The notes: generated by a model from the letters alone, not told the origin. A DNA stretch of 64,000 bases from Bdellovibrionales bacterium (GCA_019695175.1 JAIBAM010000001.1:1-64000), one strand, 5' to 3'; positions 36,392 to 45,747 are shown, counted from the stretch's first letter. Program-made: numbers and translations.

Positions 36392-37459
36392 TTAATGAAT
36401 CTTCCTTTTCAATCGATAAACATAAGCCAACACCTCAGCCACAGCGGTGTACAATTCTCTTGGAATCTGCTGACCCACTTTAATTGTTTTATATATTGTT
36501 CGAGCCAAGGGTTTATTTTCCACAATAGGTATTCCATGTTCCTTTGCAATAGCTCTAATTTTTTCTGCAATGAGGTCTGCACCTTTAGCTAACAATTGCG
36601 GGGAAACCATATTCCCATCATACTTCAAGGCCACAGCAATGTGCGTAGGATTGGTGATGATTACATCCGCTTTAGGAACTTTTTCCATCATTCGACGGCT
36701 GGACATTTCTCTTTGAATACGCTTAATCCGTGCACGGATGAGAGGATCCCCTTCACGAGATTTTACTTCTTCCTTAATTTCCTGTTTGCTCATCATCATT
36801 TCCTTTTCAAGACTCCATCTTTGAAAAAGATAATCAAAGCCAGACAGAAATAACATGATGAAACCCAGAGCCGAAATCAGTTTAAAAATGATTTGACCCA
36901 AATAAAGGAACATTTGTTGAACTGAAAACTCCACGAGATGAGGCAATAGAGAAACTTCTTTTTTTAAAATAAACCATGTCACCCATGTTATAAGAAGCAG
37001 TTTAAAAGTGGCTTTGATACCTTCAACTATATTTTTTAAACTCAGAATTCTTTTAAACCCTTGAATGGGGTCAATATGATTAAAATTAATTTTTAAAGCC
37101 TCATCATTGTACAAAAAACCTATTTGAACGAGTGTTGAAATTATGGAAAAAAGCCAAAAAATAAGTAACATAGGACCCAAAATTAAAACCAATTTCCCTC
37201 CCACAAATAAGGAGGCTGAAATCCACTCTCCCTGTCGAGCCGCTAATAAAATATGATCTTTAAAAGAAGTTATAAAAACATCATGGATCTGACTTAAAAA
37301 GAATTTACCAAAAACCCAAATCATAAATAAAGCCGAGAGCAAAGCAAATACCGTAGCCAACTCACGGGTATGAGCCACTTGACCTCGACGACGAAATTCT
37401 TCTCTCCTCTGCGGCGTGGCTTCTTCGGTTCTTTCACCAGACTCATTCTCACTTGCCAT
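36392..37459 (-). CDS. flhB: Flagellar export switch protein FlhB
   Basis: FlhB switches export specificity from hook to filament substrates. The N-terminus MASENESGERTEEATPQRRE matches the family, followed by four membrane helices. The autocleavage motif NPTH is in ADVIITNPTHIAVALKY. The C-terminal PLARTIYKTIKVGQQIPREL is conserved. At 355 residues it is normal length. It begins directly at the end of fliR with no gap and is not fused to it. Confidence 0.98.
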   Translation of the reverse strand: MASENESGERTEEATPQRREEFRRRGQVAHTRELATVFALLSALFMIWVFGKFFLSQIHDVFITSFKDHILLAARQGEWISASLFVGGKLVLILGPMLLIFWLFSIISTLVQIGFLYNDEALKINFNHIDPIQGFKRILSLKNIVEGIKATFKLLLITWVTWFILKKEVSLLPHLVEFSVQQMFLYLGQIIFKLISALGFIMLFLSGFDYLFQRWSLEKEMMMSKQEIKEEVKSREGDPLIRARIKRIQREMSSRRMMEKVPKADVIITNPTHIAVALKYDGNMVSPQLLAKGADLIAEKIRAIAKEHGIPIVENKPLARTIYKTIKVGQQIPRELYTAVAEVLAYVYRLKRKIH

Positions 37460-38239
37460 TTACAAACCCTTCATAAATTGAAAGATATGACGGGCTGATA
37501 TTTCCAAAAGAACTGGAACTTCATCCATCATAAAAGGCAATGATAAAATTAAAACAACAAAACCTAACAAAATATTTACCGATAAACTTGTGACTAAAAT
37601 ATTTATTTGTGGCACCACTTTACCCAACAATCCCATGGTGATATTCACAACTAAAATTGATAAAAGAATAGGAGCACTCATTTTGAGACCTATTAAAACA
37701 ATTTCTTGAACTAGATTGCCCACAGTGAAAAAAGGTTGAAGAGAAATCCCTTTTGCGGACAAAGGAATCAACCTAAATGTGTCTACAATACCCATCAAAA
37801 ATAAATGATGTCCGTTAATCGATAAAAAACACAGTCCGGTCAAAAAAAATAACAATTGATCTAAAGGGGTCGACGATGAGCCCATTGCTGGGTTAAAAAG
37901 CTGAGCTCCTGAAAGTCCCACACTCACACTCACCAAGTCCCCTGCCACCTGACAAGCTGAAATAAACATTTTTCCCAAATAACCAAAAAACAAACCAATC
38001 AAAACTTCCTTTATCGACAAAAAAATTAAATATTGATTATTTAAAACATTTTGCAAACCATGCCACTCAATATTTGGAAAAATAAGAATAGATGTCAGCA
38101 AAGCAAAAAGAATTTTAATTTGTGAGGGTACGGTCTCACCACTAAAAAAAGGCCAGGTAACAACAAAACCAGATAATCGCAACATAACTAGACAAAACGA
38201 AAGAATTTTAGGTTCGGAAAACTGATATATATTTTCCAT
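37460..38239 (-). CDS. fliR: Flagellar export gate protein FliR
   Basis: An integral membrane export-gate subunit with about 6 helices. Family features include LRLSGFVVTWPFFSGETVP, EVLIGLFFGYLGKMFISAC, SLSINGHHLFLMGI in slightly altered form (CFLSINGHHLFLMGIVDTF) and GLLGKVVPQINILVTSL. The length of 259 residues is typical. It abuts fliQ upstream and flhB downstream with no intergenic space. Confidence 0.96.
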   Translation of the reverse strand: MENIYQFSEPKILSFCLVMLRLSGFVVTWPFFSGETVPSQIKILFALLTSILIFPNIEWHGLQNVLNNQYLIFLSIKEVLIGLFFGYLGKMFISACQVAGDLVSVSVGLSGAQLFNPAMGSSSTPLDQLLFFLTGLCFLSINGHHLFLMGIVDTFRLIPLSAKGISLQPFFTVGNLVQEIVLIGLKMSAPILLSILVVNITMGLLGKVVPQINILVTSLSVNILLGFVVLILSLPFMMDEVPVLLEISARHIFQFMKGL

Positions 38240-38512
38240 TTAATTTCTCACCATATCAACAATTCCAGTAAACAACTCTACCGTAAAATGGCTCATAACA
38301 TCCAGCATCCATGGGGCCGCTAAAACTAAGATTAAGGCCACCACAGCCATTTTTGGGATAAAAGTTAAAGTGGCTTCATTTATTTGCGTCACGGCCTGAA
38401 GAATACTGATAATAAGCCCCACTGCAAGTGCAGACAAAAGGATCGGGCTAGCAAGCAATGCTGTCGTTTTTAAAGCTTGCTGTCCTAGATGGAGAATCAT
38501 TTGCTCAGTCAC
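38240..38512 (-). CDS. fliQ: Flagellar export gate protein FliQ
   Basis: A 90-residue protein with two membrane helices, the standard FliQ size. The signature is ASPILLSALAVGLIISILQA, then VTQINEATLTFIPKM. It forms part of the FliP5Q4R1 export gate and is located between fliP and fliR, 66 bp after fliP. Confidence 0.96.
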   Translation of the reverse strand: MTEQMILHLGQQALKTTALLASPILLSALAVGLIISILQAVTQINEATLTFIPKMAVVALILVLAAPWMLDVMSHFTVELFTGIVDMVRN

Positions 38513-38578
38513 ACCAACCCCTACTATAAACTTTGGAAGTGCTAATCCGCCCTTTCCAAAGAATTTATCATTTCCAAT

Positions 38579-39358
38579 TTAAGTTCCAAAACTCTGCACC
38601 AAAGAACCCACAATTAAAGACCAGCCATCAACCAAAACAAAAATCATTATTTTAAATGGTAGTGAAATCACCACCGGAGGCAGCATCATCATTCCCATCG
38701 CCATCAACACACTTGCCACCACCATATCTATCACCAGAAAAGGCAAATAAATGACAAATCCAATTTGGAAGGCTGTTTTTAACTCAGACAAAACAAATGC
38801 TGGAACCAAAATCGTGGTGCTCACATCGGCCCTGGTTTTTGGCTGTGCGATCTTAGCCATTTTTACAAAAAAGCCTAAATCTTGATCCCTGGTTTGATTA
38901 AACATAAATTGTCTAATTGGAGACAATGCTTTTTCCAAAGCTACATCTTGATTCATTTGTCCCTGCAAAAAAGGCTGTAAGGATTCCTGATTTATTTTAT
39001 TTAAAAAGGGGGACATAATAAAGAGTGTCAGAAAAAGAGCTAATCCCACCAAAAGCTGATTGGGTGGCATTTGCTGAGTTCCCAAAGCCTGTCTTAAAAA
39101 AGAAAGAACAATAATAATCCGAGTAAAACTGGTCATTAAAATAATAATTGCTGGAGCCAAAGTGAGCACTGTCAATACCATTAATATTTTAATAGTATTG
39201 ACAATTTCATTAGGATTTTGTGTGGACTTAAATCCTAAATTTATTGAAGGTAAAGTCATTTGAGCCTGCCCTTGAAAGGGAGCTAGTAGCAAAATTAAAA
39301 GTCCCAAAAACGGCAAACTTAAGCAAAAACTTTTATTAAAAAATATTTTATTTTTCAA
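38579..39358 (-). CDS. fliP: Flagellar export gate protein FliP
   Basis: The core pore protein of the flagellar export gate. The N-terminus has a cleavable signal peptide (FCLSLPFLGLLILLLAPFQ, ending near QAQ), as usual for FliP. Conserved segments are TSFTRIIIVLSFLRQALGTQ, MPPNQLLVGLALFLTLFIM, VLVPAFVLSELKTAFQIGF and MMMLPPVVISLPFKIMIFVL. The 259 residues are normal. It overlaps fliO by 4 bp. Confidence 0.97.
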   Translation of the reverse strand: MKNKIFFNKSFCLSLPFLGLLILLLAPFQGQAQMTLPSINLGFKSTQNPNEIVNTIKILMVLTVLTLAPAIIILMTSFTRIIIVLSFLRQALGTQQMPPNQLLVGLALFLTLFIMSPFLNKINQESLQPFLQGQMNQDVALEKALSPIRQFMFNQTRDQDLGFFVKMAKIAQPKTRADVSTTILVPAFVLSELKTAFQIGFVIYLPFLVIDMVVASVLMAMGMMMLPPVVISLPFKIMIFVLVDGWSLIVGSLVQSFGT

Positions 39359-40128
39359 ATAGCCCTCATTCCCTTAAGGCGAGTCACAATTTTATCCTTT
39401 AGGTGAATTAAACCCATTTCTCCATCACTTTTATTTTCGTCATGAATTGACGTCATTTTTAAATCCTGGGGCAAAGTAAAGTTTTCAGGAAGATCGACAG
39501 GTAGATCCTCATCGAGCAATGAGAGAGATTTAATTAAATTAATTTGGTTGTCTGTGACTCCAATGAGTATAGATTCTCCAGCCACTCGAACAATCATCAA
39601 TTGCTTTTTTGGCCCCAAAGGAAATTGAGTCAAAACTTTAATTTGTGAATGTAAGGGTTTGGCAAATTTCTTTTTTATAACCAAACGGGAAATGAGAACC
39701 AAACCTCCGATGAGAACAATGAGCAAGGTCAAACCTACTAAAGTTCGATGAAGCCCAGAAGAACCTTCCCCAGAGGCCTTTTTGTAATTCGTCAGAACAG
39801 GATAATCAGCTTCTGATTTAATTTTTTTTTCTTGAGAAATTTTTTCTACAGAAGACAGAGATTTATCTAGATTATTTTCTTGAATATTACTATTTTCATT
39901 TTTTTCAATCGACTTTTCTCCGATGAACTCCTGATCTAAAATTTTTTGAGAATCTCTTTCGGCGGCACTTAATTCAGTGTTTGAAAGCAATGTATTGGCT
40001 TCTTGTAGGTCCGCATTGTCCCCTTCTTCCGAATCCACCATCTGCGCTTTACTGTTTTGAGATTGCGACCCATATGCCACGGGACATATCAAAACCAATT
40101 CCAAAATAATTTCTAAAATAAACTTCAC
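39355..40128 (-). CDS. fliO: FliO-like flagellar biosynthesis protein
   Basis: FliO assists assembly of the FliP ring. An N-terminal signal-like segment (FILEIILELVLICPVAYG) precedes a long acidic, Ser/Glu/Asn-rich periplasmic region of about 110 residues. One membrane helix follows (TLVGLTLLIVLIGGLVLISRL), written here in part as LVGLTLLIVLIGGLVLI, and then the conserved cytoplasmic domain (LTQFPLGPKKQLMIVRVAGE, SILIGVTDNQINLI). At 257 residues it is longer than enterobacterial FliO. The call rests on position between fliN and fliP and on the C-terminal domain. Confidence 0.85.
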   Translation of the reverse strand: MKFILEIILELVLICPVAYGSQSQNSKAQMVDSEEGDNADLQEANTLLSNTELSAAERDSQKILDQEFIGEKSIEKNENSNIQENNLDKSLSSVEKISQEKKIKSEADYPVLTNYKKASGEGSSGLHRTLVGLTLLIVLIGGLVLISRLVIKKKFAKPLHSQIKVLTQFPLGPKKQLMIVRVAGESILIGVTDNQINLIKSLSLLDEDLPVDLPENFTLPQDLKMTSIHDENKSDGEMGLIHLKDKIVTRLKGMRAI

Positions 40129-40481
40129 TTAAGTTGCTCCACTCGTTCCATGGGTGAAATAACATCTGTTAAACGAACACCAAACTTTTCATTGACAACA
40201 ACGGCTTCGCCACGAGCCACCAATTTGTCGTTGACCAATACTTCCATGGGTTCCCCAGCCAACTTATTCAATTCTATAACGCTGCCTTGCCCTAAATTAA
40301 GTAGGTCAGCCACCACCATTTTAGTTCGACCGAGTTCTACAGTTACACGAAGTGGTATATCGAGAATTAAAGATAAATTTCTCTGATTTACCTCCGTCTC
40401 CGCCAAAGGAGGAACTGCCTTAAGTGTGGGCTCCCCTTGAGGGGCTATTTTTTCCGCTAAATTAGAACTTCCATCGGACAT
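40125..40481 (-). CDS. fliN: Flagellar motor switch protein FliN
   Basis: A 118-residue C-ring protein. The SpoA/surface-presentation domain fills the C-terminal 80 residues: LILDIPLRVTVELGRTKM, VADLLNLGQGSVIELNKL, AGEPMEVLVNDKLVARGE and VVVNEKFGVRLTDV. It binds FliM and sets rotation sense at the base of the motor. It starts 7 bp after fliM and overlaps fliO by 4 bp. Confidence 0.97.
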   Translation of the reverse strand: MSDGSSNLAEKIAPQGEPTLKAVPPLAETEVNQRNLSLILDIPLRVTVELGRTKMVVADLLNLGQGSVIELNKLAGEPMEVLVNDKLVARGEAVVVNEKFGVRLTDVISPMERVEQLK

Positions 40482-40488
40482 AAAAACC

Positions 40489-41478
40489 TCATTTTGTAAT
40501 TGATCGAGTTATTTGCACTGCTACAGAGCCATGATGAACTCCATAGAATGCTTTAAATTTTTTTATCCCCTCAATTAAAACATCAAATTCGCCATTGGCA
40601 TCCTGATCTAAAGAAATCACATCCCCTTTTTTGAGTCCCATTAGGTTTTCAAGAGAAATTTCTGATTCACCCAATTTGACTTCCACATCCACTTCTGTTT
40701 CATGCAGTTGATTGTGAATAATTGAGGTCCACATTTTTTTGTCTGCTTGATCACTTTCAACTTGAAATCCAGTCGATAATTTTTGTTTTATAGGTTCAAT
40801 CGTTGAATACGGTATTACCAAAGTAATGGTTCCGTTTGCATTTTCCAATTCCACATCAAAAGTGGATGCAATCACAATATCTGTTGGAGGAACAATACCC
40901 ACAAATTGGGGATTAATTTCAGTTCTAACAAAACTGGCTTCAATTTTTTCCACTGAGGCCCAGGCCGCTTCCAGATCATCCACAGCCAAATCCACAACTT
41001 TGCGCACAATGGACAGCTCAATGGGGGTAAATTCTTTTCCTTCAATTTTTGTATAAGGACGATCCGCACCCCCAAAAAAACTATCCACTAAAGCATAGGC
41101 CAACTTACTTTCGATAACGAGGAGTGCCGATCCGCGAAGGGCGTTAAACCTTAAAACACTCATGCAAGTGGGCATAGGCAAAGTATTAATGAATTCACCA
41201 AACTTAAGAAAATCTGTACTGGCATGATTGAGTGTGGCTATTTTTCTTAAAGAAGCGGAAAGGGAAACGCGAAAGGAACGCATGAATTTTTCGTAAATCA
41301 CATCTAACTGGGGAAGACGACCGCGAATGATGCGATCCTGACTGGTCAAATCATAGACCACAACCATTCGATCATCACCACCTTTGGTGCCTCCCGACCC
41401 ATCAGCTGAGGCGACCTCACCTTCCGAAACAGCGGCGAGTAAGGCGTCCACTTCCCCTTGTGATAAAACTTGGCTCAT
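40489..41478 (-). CDS. fliM: Flagellar motor switch protein FliM
   Basis: FliM couples CheY-P binding to motor switching. The N-terminal CheY-binding peptide is present (MSQVLSQGEVDALLAAVSEG). The middle domain (RGRLPQLDVIYEKFMRSFRV, GSALLVIESKLAYALVDSFF, GG) and C-terminal SpoA-like domain (IHNQLHETEVDVEVKLGESE) follow. The 329 residues are normal. The intact CheY-binding motif implies chemotactic switching. Confidence 0.97.
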   Translation of the reverse strand: MSQVLSQGEVDALLAAVSEGEVASADGSGGTKGGDDRMVVVYDLTSQDRIIRGRLPQLDVIYEKFMRSFRVSLSASLRKIATLNHASTDFLKFGEFINTLPMPTCMSVLRFNALRGSALLVIESKLAYALVDSFFGGADRPYTKIEGKEFTPIELSIVRKVVDLAVDDLEAAWASVEKIEASFVRTEINPQFVGIVPPTDIVIASTFDVELENANGTITLVIPYSTIEPIKQKLSTGFQVESDQADKKMWTSIIHNQLHETEVDVEVKLGESEISLENLMGLKKGDVISLDQDANGEFDVLIEGIKKFKAFYGVHHGSVAVQITRSITK

Positions 41479-41500
41479 TTGGTTCCTTCTAAATCATCAG

Positions 41501-42073
41501 TTAGTTATAAATAAACTCAGTAAAGTAAACGTTTTTTATCTGACCCTTGCTTAAAAACAAATTTACTTGATTTCGAATTTCAGCTCTTAAATTGTCTTTA
41601 CCTTCTTTGCTTGAAAGTTGGATCATATTTTTATCTGAAATAATCATAATCACCATGTCTCGAATTCGTGGCTTGAGCTTTTCAATCTCCTGCTGAACCT
41701 CATCACTTCCCACCTCAAATTCCATATTGATTTTAGCCAATTTTCTTCCCCGACTCTGAGCTAAATTGACTAAGAAGGTTTCCATGGGAACTAATTTCCC
41801 GATAAAATCCGTGTCTTTTTCTTCTTCTTTTTGTGTTTTATGTTCACCCTCAATCACTTGTTCGATACCCGGTTCAACGGCTTTCTTTTTTTGCCCAAGG
41901 TACATCATGACTCCCACTCCTACGACAACACCCAAATTCAGTAGAGTTAGAATTATAAATAAAGTTGGTTTTTGCCCTGAAGAAGTCGCAGGAGGTGGAC
42001 TTGATGTCGGAGGTGCACTCTTTGCTTCTGCCACGATTGCCTCAATTTCCATGAGCCCTATTCTTAAGCTCAT
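41501..42073 (-). CDS. fliL: Flagellar basal-body associated protein FliL
   Basis: A 190-residue single-pass membrane protein beside the stator. A Pro/Ser-rich cytoplasmic N-terminus (APPTSSPPPATSSG) precedes the membrane helix (LFIILTLLNLGVVVGVGVMM) and the periplasmic domain typical of FliL (PMETFLVNLAQSRGRKLAKI, LRAEIRNQVNLFLSKGQIKN, VYFTEFIYN). It heads the fliL-M-N-O-P-Q-R-flhB-A-F-G operon and lies about 90 nt downstream of a sigma-54 box. Confidence 0.92.
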   Translation of the reverse strand: MSLRIGLMEIEAIVAEAKSAPPTSSPPPATSSGQKPTLFIILTLLNLGVVVGVGVMMYLGQKKKAVEPGIEQVIEGEHKTQKEEEKDTDFIGKLVPMETFLVNLAQSRGRKLAKINMEFEVGSDEVQQEIEKLKPRIRDMVIMIISDKNMIQLSSKEGKDNLRAEIRNQVNLFLSKGQIKNVYFTEFIYN

Positions 42074-42174
42074 TCATTTAATTTAAGACCATTTCTAAAA
42101 TTTAATTCCCCCCTAACAAATTTCAACTTTCCGAGTTGTTAATCCTGTCAAAGAGGGCGACTTATCATTTTAAA

Positions 42175-42190
42175 AGCAACCCTGATGCCA
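42175..42190 (-). promoter_or_regulatory. Sigma-54 (RpoN) promoter of the fliL operon
   Basis: On the minus strand the site is TGGCATCAGGGTTGCT, with the -24 GG and -12 GC at the canonical spacing. It shares TGGCATC and TTGCT with the box before flgF (14300-14315). The transcription start should lie near 42164, giving a leader of about 90 nt. It sits in a 286-bp gene-free spacer between suhB and fliL. Confidence 0.78.
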
Positions 42191-42359
42191 ACTCGACTTC
42201 CCATAAAAAATTGAGGATTCACTAAGACAGATCCATAAATTGGCCTAGTCAAAATCGTGTTATTCCGATTTTTTTCAGTCCTAGGTTGAGCCAAATCCCA
42301 AGCACTCTTGTGAAGTTTTGACAGGACTTAGCTCGAAATTTTGAAATTAAATTTTTAAA

Positions 42360-43199
42360 TTACTTTTTGGTCGCATTGAGAATGGTCTGATGAAGAAAGC
42401 CATTGGATGCGATAATAGAGTTCCCATTAACATCAAAGGGCGCCCCAAGATAATCCGTCACTCGACCTCCGGCCTCACGAACCAAAACAACTCCGGCCGC
42501 AGTATCCCAGGGTTTTAAACCTTTTTCCCAAAAGGCATCAAAAACTCCCTCGGCTACTAAACAAAGATCAAAAGCAGCCGCTCCTGCACGACGAATTCCT
42601 CGGGCTTTGAAAACAAGCTCTCTAAATATCCCCAGTTGTTCATTTAAAACCTCGGGAATCTCGGGAAAAAAACCTGTAGCTAGCAAGGCCTCTTGCAAAA
42701 GCTTTCTTTGACTCACAGCCAGAGGTTGCCCATTTAGAAACGCCCCCTGACCCTTTGTTGCAGAGTAAGTTAAGCCCAGTTTGGGTACAGAGACCAAACC
42801 AAAGACCAATTCACTCTCCCACATCAACCCAATACTGATACAAAAAATAGGGAATCCATAAACATAATTTGTAGTTCCATCTAAAGGATCCACAATCCAA
42901 CAACTGTCCGTAGCTAAACCCTGAAGACCCGTTTGAGCTGAAGACTCTTCTCCTAAAAATTTTATGGGTAACGTTGATATCAACAGAGCCTTGATCGCCT
43001 CTTCACTAGCCTCATCCGCCTCTGATACCAAACCCGCAAGATGTTTTTCTCGAACTTTTTTGAGCTTGCCAAAATACTCCAACAATATTTTTTCCCCTGC
43101 TTTTGCCGCCGCAAAAGCACCTTGCTCAATTGCATTCCGATTCCAGATTAACTTCTTATTTCCGTTATTCCCGGCCAAAGTCGAGTTTTTATTTTTCAT
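42360..43199 (-). CDS. suhB: Inositol monophosphatase family protein (SuhB-like)
   Basis: A Mg-dependent phosphatase of the IMPase family. Motifs are LVSEADEASEEAI (with the metal-binding Asp), FLGEESS, the double-Asp motif WIVDPLDGTTNYVYGFPIF and WDTAAGVVLVREAGGRVTDY. The 279 residues are typical. It probably hydrolyses inositol-1-phosphate or a related substrate; a role in ribosome or transcription complexes as in E. coli SuhB is possible but cannot be read from sequence. It is divergent from the SPOR protein gene. Confidence 0.92.
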   Translation of the reverse strand: MKNKNSTLAGNNGNKKLIWNRNAIEQGAFAAAKAGEKILLEYFGKLKKVREKHLAGLVSEADEASEEAIKALLISTLPIKFLGEESSAQTGLQGLATDSCWIVDPLDGTTNYVYGFPIFCISIGLMWESELVFGLVSVPKLGLTYSATKGQGAFLNGQPLAVSQRKLLQEALLATGFFPEIPEVLNEQLGIFRELVFKARGIRRAGAAAFDLCLVAEGVFDAFWEKGLKPWDTAAGVVLVREAGGRVTDYLGAPFDVNGNSIIASNGFLHQTILNATKK

Positions 43200-43260
43200 G
43201 TCTTCTCAAAGCGCGGGACAGCTGCTTTGTCAAGGTTTGGTTGACCACCACCTTTTCTGG

Positions 43261-43276
43261 CCTTTAAGATTAAAGG
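43261..43276. promoter_or_regulatory. Inverted repeat in the suhB/SPOR divergent spacer
   Basis: CCTTTAA-GA-TTAAAGG is a perfect 7-bp inverted repeat with a 2-bp centre, placed midway between two divergent genes that must both be transcribed from this 140-bp spacer. That makes it a plausible operator. No regulator is known. Confidence 0.35.
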
Positions 43277-43341
43277 ACCGTTCCTGTTATGTATGGGAAC
43301 CCTAAATAATGCTTCGATATTTAATGCGGGGGAGGGAAGAT

Positions 43342-44193
43342 ATGTTGAACGACCACGGTGGGTCAAAAACGGATGGATTAATTCAACTGGTAATGATTTT
43401 TTTTGTTTCATTATTGTCTTTTTCCGTAGGGACGTATGTTGGCAAACAGGTCAGTGACAGTGACCATCGGCGTATGCAAGTCGAGGGTGAATTTACCGCA
43501 GCCAACTCTTCGAATGACGACGAAGACTCTAAAGAAGACCATGATTCTTCGTCTGAAGAAAAACTTTCTGAAGAAGATATCTCAAGCCTCACTGAAGAGT
43601 TTGTGGCCAAAGAAAAAACAGAGACTCAAAGTTCTGAGGGGAACATTGCTCCCGAGAAACAACGGGATATAGCTTCCAAATCAGAAGACGCAGCAACAGA
43701 AAAAACTGGTTATAAACAATACAATTCCCCTCACCATGTTTCAGATTCAACAAAAACAGCGTTGGTGCCAACTCCTTCCCAAACCCCAACCCAACATGGA
43801 GAAACCGCAAAACATAACGCCCCCACAAAGGAAGTGTCTGATGCTCCCAGTGCCGTGGCCCACCGTCTTGCAGATGGAAAAACCCCTACACCTGAAATAA
43901 AAGAAACTCGTCAACCCTTAAGCATTTTACCTTCCGTTGCCGGGAACTCCATTGGAAAATATACCATCCAAGTGGCGGCTTACCCCGATGAGCTTGGAGC
44001 CAAAAACCATGCTGCCGAACTCAAAGCCAAAGGTTGGACGGCTTTCTATCTTCCTGCAGAGGTGCAAAATAAAACTTGGTATCGCGTGAGTGTGGGTTTA
44101 TTTTCCACCGCCAAAGCAGCCAAAGAATTTCGTAAAGAATTACAAAATGAGGCCCACATCACTACTGCTATAGTTCAAAAAATTGTAAAATAA
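43342..44193 (+). CDS. Membrane-anchored SPOR-domain protein
   Basis: SPOR domains bind denuded septal peptidoglycan. The start at 43342 is preferred because GGAGG lies 6 nt upstream (283 residues); the frame is open to 43309. One membrane helix (LIQLVMIFFVSLLSFSVGTY) is followed by a long acidic, Ser/Glu/Asp-rich periplasmic linker and a Pro/Thr-rich stretch. The C-terminal SPOR domain (about residues 205-283) reads GKYTIQVAAYPDELGAKNHA, AELKAKGWTAFYLPAEV and TWYRVSVGLFSTAKAAKEF. It probably acts in cell division or cell-wall maintenance. Confidence 0.88.
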   Translation: MLNDHGGSKTDGLIQLVMIFFVSLLSFSVGTYVGKQVSDSDHRRMQVEGEFTAANSSNDDEDSKEDHDSSSEEKLSEEDISSLTEEFVAKEKTETQSSEGNIAPEKQRDIASKSEDAATEKTGYKQYNSPHHVSDSTKTALVPTPSQTPTQHGETAKHNAPTKEVSDAPSAVAHRLADGKTPTPEIKETRQPLSILPSVAGNSIGKYTIQVAAYPDELGAKNHAAELKAKGWTAFYLPAEVQNKTWYRVSVGLFSTAKAAKEFRKELQNEAHITTAIVQKIVK

Positions 44194-44203
44194 AGTTGTC
44201 AGG

Positions 44204-44238
44204 AGCTCTGGTTCATAAAAGCATTCCGACCCAGAGCT
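44204..44238 (+). terminator. Inverted repeat after the SPOR gene
   Basis: AGCTCTGG and CCAGAGCT are perfectly complementary 8-bp arms with a 19-nt loop, beginning 10 bp after the SPOR-protein stop codon. There is no T-run directly behind, so it may be a weak terminator or an mRNA-stabilising hairpin. Confidence 0.4.
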
Positions 44239-44343
44239 AAGAATTCGATATAGTTCAAGGTCCAAAAAAATTATTTTGCCAGTTGTCGTAGTCCGTTTTT
44301 TCTTTGCTTCTCCGATTCTTGAAAAGTATGGATTGAAAATCTT

Positions 44344-44371
44344 TTGGTTTGTGCAAAAACAGTTTTATAAA
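44344..44371 (+). promoter_or_regulatory. Possible sigma-70 promoter of icd
   Basis: TTGGTT (44344-44349) and TATAAA (44366-44371) are separated by 16 bp. The -10 has one mismatch and the -35 two to three mismatches to consensus. The start of transcription would lie about 55 nt before the icd ATG. Confidence 0.35.
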
Positions 44372-44432
44372 ATACCCTTGAAACTGACATGAAATAAAAT
44401 CAACTCAACTTTATTAACGACAAAGGACTTTC

Positions 44433-45656
44433 ATGAAAAAAATTAAAGTGGCCAATCCCATTGTTGAATTGGATGGAGACGAAATGACCCGTATCATTTG
44501 GTCTTTTATCAAAAATAAATTAATTCTACCCTACCTTGACCTCCCCATTAAATACTTCGACTTGGGAATTCAACATAGAGATCAAACCGCTGACCAAGTC
44601 ACAGTGGAAGCTGCTGAAGCCATTAAAAAATACGGAGTTGGGGTCAAATGTGCCACCATCACCCCAGATGAAGAGAGGGTGAAGGAGTTTAATCTAAAAA
44701 AAATGTGGAAATCACCAAATGGGACTATCCGCAATATTTTAGATGGAACTGTTTTTCGTGAACCGATTATTTGTAAAAATATTCCTCGCCTTGTTCCTGG
44801 TTGGACACAGCCCATCGTTATTGGCCGACATGCATTTGGAGATCAGTACCGAGCCACAGATGTCCTTACCAAAGGCAAAGGAAAGCTCACCTTAATTTTC
44901 ACACCCGAAAACGGCGCGGCTCAATCTCACGAAGTCTACAATTTTGAAGGGGATGGGGTAGCGTTAGCCATGTTTAATACAGATGAGTCCATTCGTGGTT
45001 TCGCACGGAGTTGTATGAATATGGCCCTTCTAAAAGGTTGGCCCCTTTATCTTTCCACCAAAAACACCATACTAAAAAAATATGACGGAAGATTTAAAGA
45101 CATCTTTCAACAAATCTTTAATGAAGAATATAAAACTCCTTTTGCAAAAAAGGGTATTACCTACGAGCACCGACTTATTGACGACATGGTTGCCTCCGCT
45201 TTGAAATGGCACGGAGCTTTTGTTTGGGCGTGTAAAAACTATGACGGAGATGTTCAGTCCGATACCGTGGCGCAGGGTTTTGGATCTCTCGGGCTTATGA
45301 CCTCCGTTTTGGTCACTCCTGATGGACAAACTATGGAGTCTGAAGCGGCTCATGGCACAGTCACTCGTCACTACCGTCTTCACCAAAAGGGGCAAAAAAC
45401 CTCAACAAATCCGTTGGCCTCAATTTATGCCTGGACTCGTGGTCTGGCCTTCCGTGGTCAACTGGATAAAAATGAACCCCTGATCCACTTTGCTCAAACC
45501 TTAGAAAAAGTTTGTGTTCAAACCGTTGAAGCCGGATACATGACTAAGGATTTAGCCATTCTCGCCCACGGCAATGATGTTAAAGAAGATCAATTTTTAT
45601 ATACCGAAGATTTTTTAGATCAAATCGACAAAAACTTAAAGAAAAGCTGCTTGTAA
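44433..45656 (+). CDS. icd: NADP-dependent isocitrate dehydrogenase
   Basis: Converts isocitrate to 2-oxoglutarate in the TCA cycle. The sequence is of the eukaryote-like homodimeric type (subfamily II): [20 protein letters not shown] near the N-terminus, [20 protein letters not shown] for substrate binding, the metal-binding [20 protein letters not shown] region and [12 protein letters not shown] before the C-terminus. The 407 residues match this type. AAAGGA precedes the ATG. It also supplies 2-oxoglutarate, the co-substrate of the oxygenase encoded at 21338, though no regulatory link is visible. Confidence 0.96.
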   Translation: MKKIKVANPIVELDGDEMTRIIWSFIKNKLILPYLDLPIKYFDLGIQHRDQTADQVTVEAAEAIKKYGVGVKCATITPDEERVKEFNLKKMWKSPNGTIRNILDGTVFREPIICKNIPRLVPGWTQPIVIGRHAFGDQYRATDVLTKGKGKLTLIFTPENGAAQSHEVYNFEGDGVALAMFNTDESIRGFARSCMNMALLKGWPLYLSTKNTILKKYDGRFKDIFQQIFNEEYKTPFAKKGITYEHRLIDDMVASALKWHGAFVWACKNYDGDVQSDTVAQGFGSLGLMTSVLVTPDGQTMESEAAHGTVTRHYRLHQKGQKTSTNPLASIYAWTRGLAFRGQLDKNEPLIHFAQTLEKVCVQTVEAGYMTKDLAILAHGNDVKEDQFLYTEDFLDQIDKNLKKSCL

Positions 45657-45683
45657 AACTTCCGGTCCAATTCCGAAAAAGGG

Positions 45684-45710
45684 GGAATACAGGCTCTTCG
45701 CGTGTATTCC
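45684..45710 (+). terminator. Hairpin after icd
   Basis: GGAATACA and TGTATTCC form a perfect 8-bp stem with an 11-nt loop, about 28 bp after the icd stop. Only a short TT follows, so it is not a textbook intrinsic terminator, but its position between icd and the rpsB promoter suits termination. Confidence 0.45.
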
Positions 45711-45718
45711 TTATGCCT

Positions 45719-45747
45719 ATCACACAGTTATAATTCAGACCTATAAT
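45719..45747 (+). promoter_or_regulatory. Probable sigma-70 promoter of the rpsB operon
   Basis: TATAAT (45742-45747) is a perfect -10 box and ATCACA (45719-45724) is a -35 with two mismatches, at 17-bp spacing. The predicted leader is about 145 nt. Within it TCTGGT (45844-45849) can pair with ACCAGA (45884-45889), immediately before the AGAGG ribosome site. This could serve feedback control by S2, as known for rpsB leaders in other bacteria. Confidence 0.45.
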
